A DNA stretch of 64,000 bases from Pseudorasbora parva (taxonomy: Eukaryota > Chordata > Actinopteri > Cypriniformes > Gobionidae), in the NCBI RefSeq assembly GCF_024679245.1, contig NC_090183.1:24375355-24439354 (forward strand), given 5' to 3'. The position numbers and the translations under genes were made by a program. Below the pieces are notes generated by a model. The model did no database searches. It saw only the letters and a program-made list of their open reading frames with translations, and was not told the origin of the DNA. Each line of letters starts with the position of its first letter. Position 1 is the stretch's first letter. Shown here piece after piece: positions 33,776-46,161 of this stretch.

Positions 33776-35150
33776 ACAAAGGATGAATTCCAAACCCCAC
33801 TGAAGGACTCTTCCTGAAGGGGACACGATTTGCAGAGGTGTTCCAAATGAAAGATGTTTAAGCAAAGGGAACATGTGATGATTTCTTCAAGGAAGTAATT
33901 TACTGGTTTATGGTCATGTGACCCAGGCTCACAAGTCCTTGGGAGTCTTTTCAAATCATTTCAAAATGTTGGAGTTAACATAATTCAAGTTGGTTTGTTT
34001 TGTTGTGATATATTACACACATTTTCACAATGCATTTCATATTAAGTTTAAACAGAAAGGTTTTTAATGCTTTATGTGTTTAATGCTTAACTTAGTAAGA
34101 TCAGATCGGGAACATACAAAACTGTACATTTATTTGTATCATATTAACAGCAATAATAAGATATTGCCCAACTTTGTCATAGAAACATTCCATGTAAAGC
34201 CAGTGAGGAAATAACGTAGTCTTTCATGGCTCCCTTTGCCAAGTGTGTTCCAAACGGCTTCATTATGACACATAAGTGCCCTGCTCCCTCCAAAGTCCTC
34301 ACTTCACAACCCAGTCACACGGGCATAGGGGGGTTCACTTCCGATTGGAATTTGCCCAAACTGCAAAGACAATAACTAACTAAGAACTATCAATAAGTCA
34401 AGATGTTAAAAATGATTTACAAGTGCACACTCATTTCCCAGTGGACTCTTTCAGCACACTGATCATTTGACTTTTGTTAGCTTTTTATTTAGAGTAATCA
34501 ATGCATAATTAAAGCTGTGCGTCTGTTTATGAAAGAACCAAATGTTGTTGAAAAATCTGGCTCCACAGCAAATATCTAGGACAAGCTAATGGATGTTGCA
34601 ATCAATGCTTTGGGTGAGAGAATGTTCTAGAAATTGATCTCGATTCGGTTTTGTTTATTCAAAAGCATGATTAAAGTGAAGGGCCAGAGAAAAAGGCTCT
34701 AGGGAATAAAATTAAAGCACACATGGCCAAACCCCAGAAGAATGGGGTCTTTTGTGTATTCTATCTAGGATCTCTGCCGGGGCTATTTATGCACAAATCT
34801 TTCTTTCTGACATTCACTGCAGTCATAGGAGAAAGAAAAAGATGTAATTAAATATTATGTAAGGCTTAGAATTTGACAGAGGATATGCTACACTGGTTAT
34901 GATTTGGGACAGCTTGTGTAAAAGTATGTGAGGATGACCCTCTCCAACACAGCGACAAAGAACAGCATGTGATGCTAAACTAATCCAACCCTGTTCTGAG
35001 TTTTTATCTCAGTTCATAATAAAATGTCCTTGGACACTGGAGAATTTGAGAGGGTTAAAAACTAAATACAACCTCATGTTGTGTCAATCACGTTTACACA
35101 CTGCCTCCCTGGTGAAAAGAAAGAAGAAAAACAAAAACAAAAAGCAGCAT
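33776..35150. other. no feature recognised
   Basis: Noncoding sequence without obvious repeats or exons. Confidence 0.5.
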
Positions 35151-36007
35151 GTGCTGGTTAGGTATGTTTTGAAGCATGGCAGCTGGTTTTAGCTTTACCT
35201 GGTCATGAGCTGGTTTTAGCTGATCATATGCTAGTCCTAAGAAACTAGTTCTAGCTCAGTGCCAGCTTTTAACTGTCGCGTAACAGAAGAGCACAGACAA
35301 GCAGGTAAGTGAAAGTGATCTTTATTAAGTTTATTAAGAGTGGTTGTGGCAGCGTGAACCAGGCAGGTTTGTGCACAATTCAGACTTGTATTGAGAATGG
35401 CTCCTAAATTCCATTTCAATTCTTGAATTTGAATTGATGTCAAAAACAGGTTTTAGAATTGCAATTCGAATTGGAATTAAAGGAAGCAGAATTGAAATTT
35501 AAGAAAAAAATTCAAAGAAATTCATATACATGTCCATCTTGCCATAGAAGCTACCTCTGCACAGATGCATGTTTTGACCCTTTTTTCTCACAAAATAACC
35601 CAGGGTGACATCCGTTCCCTATATAAATGGCATCTTCAGCAAAAATTAGTATTTTGAGCTGAAAAAAACAAATTCAGAGGAGAAATTGAACTTGAAAAAG
35701 AGAAAAATTGCACTAGAGATAGAGTTGCTTCAAAAGGACCTGGTGTCGAACGACATTAGGGTAAGTAATTAATTATGAATTCATTCATTTTTGGGTGAAC
35801 TAACCCTTTAAGCTTCCTGACCTGTTGCTATGACAGCAAGTCCAGGATGAGATTCGAAGAACCAAACGATCCAAGATCATGCAAAATCCTCAACAATCAA
35901 ACCCAGCTAACTGAGTTAGCCACGTACAAAGCCCAGCTCATGGTGAAATAAGGACCAGCATAAACCAGCTCAAACCAACAGCCATGCTTGAAAACATACC
36001 CAACCAC
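35151..36007. mobile_element. foldback MITE with nested insertion
   Basis: Left GTGCTGGTTAGGTATGTTTT and right AAAACATACCCAACCAC, with adjoining GAAGCATGGCAGC and GCCATGCTTG, are inverted arms. The middle (about 35275-35815) looks foreign and ends with TTTTTGGGTGAACTAACCCTTTAA, an Angel-type terminus. Confidence 0.55.
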
Positions 36008-36505
36008 ACTCTAAAAAAATTGGTGCTATTTGGCACTAAAAGTGGTTCTTGGCTTGTTATCATAGGGGAACCACTTTTGGTGCCAAATAGCACCATATCT
36101 TTAAAGGTACTCTACAGCACCTTTGTCAAATGGTGCTAGAACCCATAAGAGGTGCCCTATATCGCATTTTATTTCTTCCTCAATAATGGTGCTAAACGGC
36201 ACCAACAGTAGTTCTTTGGTGTATAAAGAACCCTTAAAGTGGCATGAAAGGATCTTTGTACGCCAGTCGTGCTATATAGCACCTTTACCACACCAAAGAA
36301 CCACCGAAGAACCACTGAAGAACAATACAGGGGCTTAACAGGTTCTTTATGGTAACAGTGCTATATAGCACCTCAGTCATCCCAAAAAGAAACGCCGAAG
36401 AACCACTGAATCGCCAAGATTTACAGCACTTAAAGTGGTTTCCCTATGATTAAAGGCCAAATAACCACTTTTAGTATTATATAGCACCATTTTTATATAG
36501 TGCAG
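36008..36505. repeat. palindrome-rich repeat built on GGTGCTATATAGCACC
   Basis: Variants of 'ggtgctatttggcac' and 'tgctatatagcacc' recur at least eight times in alternating orientation, together with 'aagtggttc'/'gaaccactt' arms at both ends. It looks like a MITE with terminal and internal inverted repeats. Confidence 0.6.
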
Positions 36506-36507
36506 CA

Positions 36508-39122
36508 TTTTTTTCAACAGGGTCTGATATTTTCATTCCTCATTAAAATATTCGGTTTGGGTTTTCTGCTGTTTTTTTGTTGTTGCATTATTGCATTTTG
36601 AGAGGGGTTTTGACAATTCAGAGCCACCAGATGACGAATATATATAAAAAATCGCATATGTACTTTTCAAACTCAGTGGGCGAGGACCTCAAGGGCCAGA
36701 TTGACTAACAGCTTATGCCAGAGCAAACCCTCTTTTTTCGTTAAAAACTGCTGTCAGGATTTACTAAAGACATATAGTGATAAATTAGTGTTGAAAAGAC
36801 ATGGATAGGGTTATTTTTGTGGCTGTCCTTATTGCATATGCATTTGTAGTTTCCTTTCATGTGCAAATTCATGGTAGGAGTATTTACATGAACTCTTAAC
36901 ATGCAAGTTAATTTACAAAGGTTTGCGCTTGTCAGTTAACTGCTGTTTGCATTGTTTACAGAGGCCAACTGGTAGATTGAAGTGGTCATTATGGAAATGA
37001 TCCGGCGGCGTCTGTGTTCATTAATTTGCGTGTCGTCAGTAGCACACGCACAGAACATCTACTCCCATCTGCGCTTTTATGGAATTTAGCTTTAACTGCT
37101 CTAAGAGTCTGTCATTTCAAAAACAAATTGGAATACAAAAGGTACATTTTATATCCTAGCCAGTCTTTCTTTATAATAAAAGTGTCAAGCTCCAAAATGG
37201 TTGTCTGGCTATTACCAGACCAAACTCAATTTAAAATTGAACATTGGTCTGGGGAGTCTGCTCTGTATTTTCTACTGCACAAGAGGCGTTATCAACGAGC
37301 ATTATTCAAATAACTCTGTGAGCAATTGTATAGTCTTTTAACCATACCACAAGAGGGTTGCCTCATCGTTTCTCTATCTGTCATCGTCAATAGCGTAGCA
37401 GGTGGATAAGCCAGTCTGTGATTGGTTCCCGGAAAAGTGTAACAGAAGCAGTAGAAATGAATGTACAGGTTTCCAGACTGAGTTGAAGGGTGAAATCAAA
37501 TCGCGCCAGATCAGGCTGGGTTTAAATGGTACAACAGCATCACAAAAGCTGTCCATATAGCCATAGCTTTGAGGTTGGAACATACTAAAATTTAAATTGT
37601 TTTTCACTGAAAATCTTAATATCCACTTTCATTGGTAGCTCATGAGTCTGAAGTTTTTAAAGAAACAATTGATTCATGCAATAAGACTCAGTTCTCAAGT
37701 TCAAATCAATTAACCTAGAGGAAGATTTTCATGAATAACAATTTTGGTTTCTTCGTCACAGTCTCTGTCGGCTTAGAACATATGAGGATGTTTTCACACT
37801 TGTGTCCTCTTTAAAAGTGCCACTTTTATGATACTTCTGTGGTGTTTTTTTTTTTTTTTTTTGGAGCCTAAGAGCTTCCATTTTATTCTATTATACTAAA
37901 TGCAAGGGAGCAGCCAGAACATTCTGGTAAACTTCTCATGTTGCATTCTATAAATTGGTTTTATGGATTTGAAACAACGTGAGTGTGTGTAAATAAGGAA
38001 AGAATTTAGATTTCTGGGTGAAAAATCTTACTACTTGAGAGGTTTTAAAGCTTGCTTTTTACAGCAGGCCTTGCATGTGTTGTAAGTTCCATGAGCAACA
38101 TGTGACTGAAAACACATGTTACATGTGTGTTAACACATAATCAGGGTGAATTACAATTCTGTTTATGTCTGGTTGAATGGTGGGGGGCCTGGAATATCCA
38201 TCTTTTCTAAAGATGTGTTGATGTGGTTTGCAGGTACCAGTGGACTATTAACTTGGCATGTTCAGCAACATAATTTCAGTTAGGAAGAATATGTCTCTCT
38301 CATGAGCATATACATATCATTTGCACTTCATGTAAGTACGAAAGAAAAAAAAAACATATATATACTTTTTTTTTTTGAGGATTTTAACTAACCAAACAGC
38401 TCTCTTCTGCTATCCTTAAGCTGACACAGATAATTGTATCAACCTCTTTCAGTTGGTCCTTTAAGAAATTAGAGCAAATTAAATGTAAGCAGAAGCTCAG
38501 ATGCAACAGGTCACTTTTATGGCATAAAGACATTACATTTGAGGTATGAATTCATACAAAATCCTCACCTTATAAAACAAATGGTACAAAAAACAAATAT
38601 TGAGGTTTTTCATGTGCTTTTAACCCAGTTAGACTGGAACAAAGTGAACTTAGAACTCTTGAAAATAAATTCAGCAGGTGTGACAGGTTTCCTGGTGTGA
38701 ACTGCAAACAAATGTGCTTGTGAATGTATTCCTCAGGTGTTGCGTTGGAAAAATAGGTCATTGTAAAACATTGAATAAATTACATTTTAACACAGCTTGA
38801 AATACAAAAATGGTACCGGTACATTTTTTGTGCACTGACTGAGATGTAATGTATCTTGTGATATGTAGGCTATACATGGTTGTGTTATTTGCCTGCTTTT
38901 ATCTGAGATGTACCTGCTGCAGTCCCACCTGCTGCTCGCTGTGGGATAGCAGAGAAACACGTGTCCTAGGACAGCAACCAGAAAACTGTCTGTTTTTTTT
39001 ATATATAGTAAAGAAGAGTAAAGATGAGAGAAACAGAGAAAGGAGTGGGTGAAGAAGAGATTGAGGAAAGAAATGGAAGTGTGTGAGTGTAGCAGGACGT
39101 TCTCTCTTGTGCCAGCAGACAA
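36508..39122. other. mostly unassigned
   Basis: 37195-37330 contains 'accagaccaaactcaattta' and 'ttggtctggggagtctgctc', a fragment of a dispersed fish repeat with locally inverted TTGGTCTGG. No gene is recognised. Confidence 0.4.
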
Positions 39123-39263
39123 ATGCATCCAGACAGTGGAGGAGAGACAGAGATGACGGAACGTTCCATGCAGCGAGGAAGGGGCTCCCTTGAGGATCTT
39201 CTGGCCAGGGACGCTGTGGATCAGTCAGGCTTTAGTCCTTGGCGGGATGAGGAGCTAGGATAA
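39123..39263 (+). CDS. possible 46-residue small ORF or first exon
   Basis: ATG at 39123 opens MHPDSGGETEMTERSMQRGR, followed by GSLEDLLARDAVDQ and SGFSPWRDEELG, then TAA at 39261. The composition is soluble, charged and low in the biases of shadow frames; the surrounding 39060-39330 is GC-richer than its neighbours. No canonical splice donor was found before the stop. I do not recognise the protein. It may be a short peptide, an upstream ORF, or chance. Confidence 0.25.
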   Translation: MHPDSGGETEMTERSMQRGRGSLEDLLARDAVDQSGFSPWRDEELG

Positions 39264-40488
39264 GTCATCTTGCTAGCAGATTTCTGACACCACCGTCTGC
39301 AGTCTGTAAGCCACTCTGGACCTTCACGATGAAACCAACATGGTTTGTATTCGTCTTTGGCAAACTACAGCTCTCAGAGACTCTTAACTAAATGACCACT
39401 AGGGGACATCTTGCCTCCCCAGCTTCGGGACAACTAAGGAATTAACTCCATACCTTGATTGTGATTATGTCAACTCTGTAATAGTTTTTTTTCCCCCTCA
39501 AAATTTCAAACCGGGTTCCAATGTAGCTGAAGGAAGGTTGTAGAGGGTCCATGTGACATTTAAGAAAAATATATAGGCCTAGGCCCTATTGAAAACACCC
39601 CTTTTCAAAGAAAAAAAAAAGAAGAAATTATGGAAGCTAAGCTATCCCTCCCAGCATTATTTTCATTCATGAAAAATTAAATATGGCATGTAGCCTACAC
39701 TAAGATAGTTTGACTATTTATGTTATGTTTATGTGAAAAATTAAAACAAAGCTTATATTTCACTAGTATTATTTATAGTATTTATATTTTTTAAAGGAAT
39801 TGTACTTGCGTACTTCCAACATAAAGTGTCAAGCAATTGTCATGGAGATGAATGGAAGTATTTTACAGCTGGCTTTTTCTGGGAAAGATTGACAGAAAGA
39901 ATATTCCCCATAAAAATATCTAAAAAGACCACTAGAGGGCAACAGGTCTCCACCATTTAGGAATGTGCCTCCGTCAATGTCCAGTATGTTAGAAAGAAAA
40001 GAAAGAAAGAATGAGTTGATTTAACTGATTCTGTGTCAGAATCAACTGTTGAATTCAATTGCCTATTTAATATGAAAGTGACATAATTATCCAAAATCCA
40101 AATCTGTCATATATCCAGACCAGCAAGTATATGGTAAGCACCTTCACACCCGTGGGTCTTATATGCTGCCTGCTGCTGCTGCCTGCCTCAGTTTGTAGCT
40201 CTGTATAGCTCATAGACTGTAAAAAAAAAAAAAATAGGTATAGCTGCGTTTGAATCTCTATTCGATATATTTTCTTTGTTAACTATATTGCTAAAATAAC
40301 TTACTCATTACCATATATTGTTTAATATAGCCTATCAAGTTAAATTTGACATCGCTAGTACTGCTCGTTTTTATTATGCCCTTCCTTCACTTGCAAACTT
40401 CCCTCAAGGGGGTAAGCTAGCACTCGGAAAGCGTTCCACCCGGGGCGGCCATTGCTAACCAAGCCATCACCTGCTGTTAGCATCCCAT
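39264..40488. other. no feature recognised
   Basis: Noncoding; a poly(A) run lies near 40220-40233. Confidence 0.45.
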
Positions 40489-40490
40489 TA

Positions 40491-42093
40491 GGCTTGTTTG
40501 AGATGAGCAAAATCTGCGCAGAACCGATCACCGGTGATCAGCGCGAGATGCATGCCGGTTAGAAATGTGTCCGAGGGCGGTCCGCCTTGCTCTGATGTCA
40601 TGCTGACGTATGTCCAAAATCTCTCGCGATGGCGAGGCGGATGTGTCGGATTCTGCAGTCGAGCGCAGTTGCTCTCCACCATAGACCGTAAAAAAATATG
40701 GACGACTCGACATCATCCGTTTCTGCTTGCCAGATTTGAAGCTTTTAGGCGGCCTGCACGGCGCAGACATCTTGGGACCGAGTCTGCGCAGTAGCGATTT
40801 CGGGACCGGAGTTGCACAGTAGAGAGCAGGAAGAAGAGCAGGAAGTACAGTTGCGATTTCAAAAGCCCGCCCACTCTCTCGCAGATGCAGAACAATTAAT
40901 AATGTTGGTGTGAAATAAACAGTTATGGAAATGTAGAAATTAAAGCTAAAGCTCCAATCTGCTCCCAAAAATTTCGAAAAAGTCTGTCAGTGCCTCAGTG
41001 ACAACTTCACTCAGAGAAGCCGTCAGTCTCAGCTGTCAATCATGACGTCACACCCCCCGTTTTTATAGCATCAAATAACTAACTCAAACTAAACTTATTT
41101 TAAAAACGAACACTTGAAATGAAATCATCGTGATGATAACTGCCTTCAGTGACTTAAACTAACTTTGGGGAAAAAATATTTGAAGTGTAATTTTATTATT
41201 TAGTTTGCCTCGCGTCCATTAGAAAACATAGAGGGGCGGCTATACTGGGACCGGTCACCGGGGGGCGATCGAGGCATGAAAGCTTCAGTAAATGAGAGGG
41301 AGACTGCAGGCTTGTAGCCTGACAAGCCAGACCCACATCAAGATGTTTGGTCTGGAAACTCACCATAGACAGGGCTCAATCCGAGGGGCGGGATAAACAG
41401 TTGTCTTTCAAACTCCCTCTGCACGCGATAGGATAGCGCTACACCAACCAGAGCAACGAAGGTGAAACAGAGCTTGTTGATAGATTAAACATTCACCATA
41501 TCCGGTCGGCTAAACTCCGAACACATCTTCCCTTTTTAAGAATGACTTCAGTGCCGTTCTTTGTTCTTTTCTCAGAGAAAAGCTTAACTCCAAGTCTTCC
41601 AGGATTCCAAAGCTGATTCGAAAGACCGCCGCCGTTCGCCAGTTTCTGTGTTTACTAGAAGCACGCAAACGCAACTCGGTCGTCATCATTATGGCCCCCG
41701 GCCGCTGACTCTATACACGATGTGATAGGCCCGTCCAGATTTTGTGGAATACAGCTCAGACGTGTATTGAGAGTTCCTAGACTACATTTGCGGGCAAATT
41801 AAATTTGCTGCCACTAGGGTGCGTCTAGATTTCTAGGCTAGCAGGCTTGCTCTCCACTGACTGCGCTGACCAAAAGCATGATGGGAAACGACTTGCTGAC
41901 GACACAGCTTAATGCTTGGTTTAAACAACCGTGATGTATGTTTTTTTTTTTTAAATATTTTATTTTAAAACTCTGATATCATGTTTTTATGTGTATAAAT
42001 TATTTTTATTAAACTTTTTTCACTCCTCCCCTCAATGCAGCCACCTGGTCGCGCCTTTTTTTCAGGAGAGGCAAGGCACATCTCAAACAAGCC
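40491..42093. mobile_element. DNA transposon with GGCTTGTTTGAGATG inverted ends
   Basis: Left GGCTTGTTTGAGATGAGC and right GCACATCTCAAACAAGCC are inverted repeats with TA on both outer sides. The interior is CpG-containing and noncoding to my reading. The 9-bp-duplication element 41315-41840 is nested inside. Superfamily uncertain. Confidence 0.6.
41315..41840. mobile_element. TAGCC-ended MITE with 9-bp target duplication, copy C
   Basis: Starts TAGCCTGACAAGCCAGACC and ends GTCTAGATTTCTAGGCTA. GCAGGCTTG is perfectly duplicated at 41306-41314 and 41841-41849. 526 bp, nested in the element 40491-42093 and therefore younger than it. Confidence 0.75.
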
Positions 42094-42095
42094 TA

Positions 42096-42524
42096 TTGAC
42101 TCACATTCATTTTTGAGTCACTTTGACAGTGAATAACTTTACATCTGAGGCGTTTAAAGACTCCATTTGTCCATTGTTTATTTATAAAGAAACATGACAA
42201 TGCATAAAAGGCTCGTAGAAGCTGTTTTTGTAAAAATAGGCTAACGATTGCGTCATAACCAATGCGACTCTGTCGCACAGTTCAGAAATTACCGTATAGA
42301 CAGGAGGAGACGCTCAGAAGCAATCGTTCACTATCTATGAGACAGTAAACGGGGGGACGTGGAGACATAAAGTCTGATAAAGTCAAGGGGAAGAATGGGG
42401 AGCCTATAGTGAGCCAAAAGCAACGGGAGAAAATATTTAAACAACGTGATTCAGATTTCACTTTCCACAACTACTAAAAGACTTACAGCTGTCAGACTGT
42501 CAGGTTGCTCACGTCACATACGTC
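42096..42524. other. no feature recognised
   Basis: Noncoding. Confidence 0.5.
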
Positions 42525-43330
42525 GTCAAGCTCAAGGTGCAGATCCACTTGTCCGTGCAACACTTCTGTCGCGCCGCGCTCCACTTTATTCCTATGGGTG
42601 ACGTCAAGCGACTTTAACACGCCCGCATAGCATTCCGGGAAGGCAGCGCTGCATTTGAAAAAATGCTGCGCAGCAAAAAAAGCTGACCGGGAAGATCCAC
42701 TTTTGGGACACGACTAAAGCGTGATATTGTGACGCTTCCCCTCATTTGTGTGTTGATGGGCGTTCCTCAAGTTTACTGCTATGGGTGTGCTTTTGAGCCA
42801 GCGGGGAATGAAAAACAAACGACCCGCGAGAGACTTCCCCCAGTCTCCATGTGCTCTACTTCTATAGGATAGTCGCGTCGCGTTCAACGGATTAATTTGC
42901 ATAAAGATGGGAATCTGTCAGCTTTTTTGATGTGCAGCATTTTTTAGGTGCAGATCCACTTGTCCGTGCATCCATCCTATGGGTGACGTCAAGCGACTTT
43001 AACGCGTCCGCATAGCATTATGGGAAGGCAGCGCTGCATTTGAAAAAATGCTGCGCATCAAAAAAGCTGACCGATTCCCATCTTTATGCAAATGAATCTG
43101 TTGAACGCGACTATCCAATAGAAGTAGAGCACATGGAGACTGGGGGAAGTCTTTCGCGGGTCGTTTGTTTTTCATTCCCCGCTGGCTCAAAAGCACACCC
43201 ATAGCAGTAAACTTGAGGAACGCGCATCAACAAACAAATGAGGGGAAGCGCCACAACATCGCGCTTCAGTCGTGTCTCAAAAGTGGAAATCACTGTCCAT
43301 TTCTTGACTTCCCTCCGTCTTGATCATTCA
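42525..43330. mobile_element. rearranged fragment related to the 18049 TTAA element, containing a large palindrome
   Basis: 'cgctccactttattcctatg', 'gaaggcagcgctgcattt' and 'cgcttcagtcg' occur in the same order as on the minus strand of 18905-19140. The fragment has been duplicated: 42531-42665 recurs at 42950-43042, and arms 42692-42945 and 43043-43290 are inverted copies. Confidence 0.55.
42692..43290. repeat. long palindrome, arms about 250 bp, spacer 97 bp
   Basis: Arms 42692-42945 and 43043-43290 are near-identical inverted copies by eye; for example 'ctcaagtttactgctatggg' on the left pairs with the complement at about 43196-43215, and 'caaacgacccgcg' with 'cgcgggtcgtttg'. High identity implies a recent or actively corrected duplication. 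Confidence 0.8.
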
Positions 43331-43526
43331 ATCGGATGTGCGTCATTGCTTACATTGCATGAGTGCCCACTACTGGCGGAAACTTTGCAATGGACTGAAT
43401 TGGAACGCCCTAAGCCCTTGATCACTTGGAATCCACTATGGAGTTGATGTGTTATTTATTTTTTCCTTCATGAAATTGTTTAATGCAGCATTCTATATGT
43501 ATATGGATGTGTTTGGGTTGTTTTAA

Positions 43527-44130
43527 AGGTCCTGTTCTTCGCGATTCCATCTTTCAAACTTTAGTTAGTGTGTAATGTTGCTGTTAGAGCATAAATAATA
43601 CCTGTAAAATTATAAAGCTCAAAGTTCAATGCCAAGCAAGATATTTTATTTAACAGAAGTTCCCTTTCAAAGCCTACAGCGAACGGCCGGTTTGGACTAC
43701 ACCCCTGCACTTCCTTCATGAATGACGTCACTAGAACCAGTTGTTGACTAACTCTCCCCCCACAAGAACACGCAAAATAGGGGAAGTGGTCTTGTTGCTC
43801 TCCCACGTGGAGAAGAGCGCGCATTCAGCTTGCATCTCCCCGTTATGGTAAGAGGCGGGACCTTTCCAGACAAAGTGCGCTAAGCTGCTGTCCAATCACA
43901 ACACGGGAAGCGCTGGCCCAATCAGAACTCGTTACGTTTTTCTGAAGGAGGGACTTCATAGAACAAGGAAATCATCAGGCCGTTTTTAGGACAGAGAAAA
44001 CAGCGTTGTACAGATAAGTAAATTGTGTGAGAAATACTGTGTTTTTTTTTACACGTAAAACATGAACTCAGGTTATATTGCACACTGTAAACATAATCAA
44101 AGCTTTGAAAATGCGCGAAGAACGGGAACT
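43527..44130. mobile_element. TTAA MITE (AGGTCCTGTTCTTCGCG family)
   Basis: Left AGGTCCTGTTCTTCGCG and right CGCGAAGAACGGGAACT are inverted repeats; TTAA at 43523-43526 and 44131-44134. 604 bp. Contains one good donor-like site (TTATG|GTAAGA) near 43849 but no convincing exon. Confidence 0.7.
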
Positions 44131-44471
44131 TTAAATGTTTTTAAAAATAGAGTTGTTTGTGGTGGGGTAATTTAAACGCGATATGCGGTGATGTCACAAT
44201 CGTGTTGCATTGTGGTATATGAAGCTACCTGAAGTGTACATATGAAGTAGGCCCTGTCCCAAATGACACCCTAAACCCTCTTCCTCTGAGTCCGCACTTT
44301 CACAACGTAATGCCACTTTGACTGCCGGTAGAAGCATAGCTCGCAAACTTGCGGGCTCAGCTGAAGTGCACATCGAGGGCGCATAAGTAACGACCCCAAA
44401 GGGTGCGCTCACGAGCACCGTTCTTTAAGCTTAAATGATGAATGGGACACCCTACGGTCTTGTGGACTTAA

Positions 44472-44800
44472 AGGGATACTTCACCGCTTTTTCATACTAA
44501 ATGTTATTCCCTTAACTAAAACGAGTTGATACATAACTCTCTAATCTGAGTGTGTGCACTTAATTGCTCTGATGAGCAGTGACGTTTTGATAGCATTTAG
44601 CCTAGCCCACTAAGCCCAGTTCATTCACTATGGTACCAAACAGAGATCAAGTTAGAAGCAACCAAACACCTCCACGTTTTCCCTATTTAAATACAGTTAC
44701 ACGTAGTTGAACGATCAAGTATGATGACATAAAATAAAATGTGGTGCTTTTCTAAGCAGATTAAAAAGGAGAACTATAATGTATGGTGGAATACGACAAT
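44472..44800. mobile_element. half copy of the 6849-7505 foldback MITE
   Basis: TTAA at 44468-44471, then AGGGATACTTCACCGC. Collinear with the left arm of 6849-7505 through 'aggagaactataatgtatgg', after which the second arm is absent. Confidence 0.7.
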
Positions 44801-45033
44801 TCACCACGTTTGTCCGGGTGGCAAAAGCCGAAGCGTTCCTATGGCAACACTAGTAAATTGCTTGGGTTTCAGACATAGTTAACATGATTATTGAGGGACT
44901 GATCAACTAATTTAGAAGATAGCAATACATGACATGCCTAACCTTGCTCCAGTAGATGTAGCGCTAGTCTAATACCATAATTTTTAAATGAGCCCCAACC
45001 TACCATTGAGTAGTTATTTGAGTGACTGTTGCT

Positions 45034-45420
45034 TATAGGGCTGCACGATTAATCGTAATCGAACCGCAATCGCAATTTGCTCTGAGATCAGTAAATACTG
45101 CTCTGTCTGAAAGACTGCGAGTTTGAGTCACTTATAACATGCGTTTGAAAAAGCACGAAAGACGATGTGTTATTTTATAGTACTCCATACAGTGATGAAG
45201 TCTATGTCAATCAGCACTGCATTATAATATACTTTATTATTATGAAAATACCCTTGACGGCTTGAAGAACTCAAATACACCATTTTGCTGCAGTCGTGTT
45301 TATTGTCATCATGTTTAATCAAAGCGTCTCTATCTTCTGTTTACACCGCGTTAGCTTCACATCATTGATTTCCTGAAAAACTAACGTCAATTACTTTGAG
45401 GAAAATGTGGCGTTTTCCGC
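45034..45420. mobile_element. hAT-like left-end fragment
   Basis: TAGGGCTGCACGATTAATCG is a recognisable terminus of a common fish hAT MITE and continues 'taatcgaaccgcaatcgca'. No matching right end follows, so boundaries are approximate. Confidence 0.45.
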
Positions 45421-45644
45421 TCGAGGGTACCCTCTGGCTTTCAGTGTGAATTAAAAACTTTTGGGTAATCAATAATAAGAAAATAATACTTAATACATTT
45501 TAAAACTTAATAAACATGTTTTTCTTGTTCTTTTTTCCCCCCACTGTGGATGCACAAGAGGTTCATATTTTATATTAAAGACAGACTTTAAGATATTGAT
45601 ATCACAGATATACAACACACACACACAAATATATTTTTTTTTTA

Positions 45645-45854
45645 CATTAACAGACCCATGGCCATCCAAAGCGCCTCACATTCTCTCATTTACACACCGA
45701 CGGCGGTGTCAGCCATCCAGCTGGTCGGGAGCAGCTGGGGTTGGTTGTCTTGCTCGGACACCTCAACACTTGGTCAGGTGGAACCTGGGATCGAACCACC
45801 AATCTTCCAGTTTGTAGACATCTACATGAACCACTGAGCCATTGCCGCCCCTTA
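45645..45854 (-). mobile_element. tRNA-derived SINE
   Basis: On the minus strand: GGGGCGGCAATGGCTCAGTGG (A box TGGCTCAGTGG), GGTTCGATCCC (B box), then a body with GAGCAAGAC, AGCAGCT, and a tail with GTGTAAATGAGAG and GCGCTTTGGATGG. This is the order of a widespread teleost tRNA-headed SINE. Internal Pol III boxes are present; activity is unknown. Confidence 0.65.
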
Positions 45855-46087
45855 TAGGCCTATATCAGGAAATGAGCCTTGCCACAATGCCTAGGGCAAT
45901 ATAAGTATCATTCACTGGTAAAGCAGACCTACTCTCTCTGAGACGGACCTGTATTGGATCACTGTAACACTCAGCTTAGGTCTTGCAACAGAGGCCCTGT
46001 GGCTTAATTCACTGAAGAACTGTCTGCATGTCTTATTTCTTGCAGTATTTCTATGTGTCCTTCTCATCTACTGTCTTTCTTCCCTAG

Positions 46088-46161
46088 AAGGATGTGACTG
46101 TGGTGGACAGGGAGAGTTTGAGCACTAATGATGTTTTATGGTGTCCGATTCCCCTTCTCTG
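46088..46161 (+). other. candidate internal exon (74 nt)
   Basis: A strong acceptor (CTGTCTTTCTTCCCTAG) precedes 46088 and a strong donor (CTG|GTGAGT) follows 46161. Only one frame is open across it: KDVTVVDRESLSTNDVLW, then CPIPLL. The family is not recognised and no neighbouring exon was found. It may be an exon of an untraced host gene or a chance pairing of splice motifs. Confidence 0.25.

Noticed and set aside
36008..36505. Regular repeats and palindromes suggestive of a CRISPR array
   Set aside because: Repeats alternate in orientation with variable spacing inside a MITE-like unit in vertebrate DNA.
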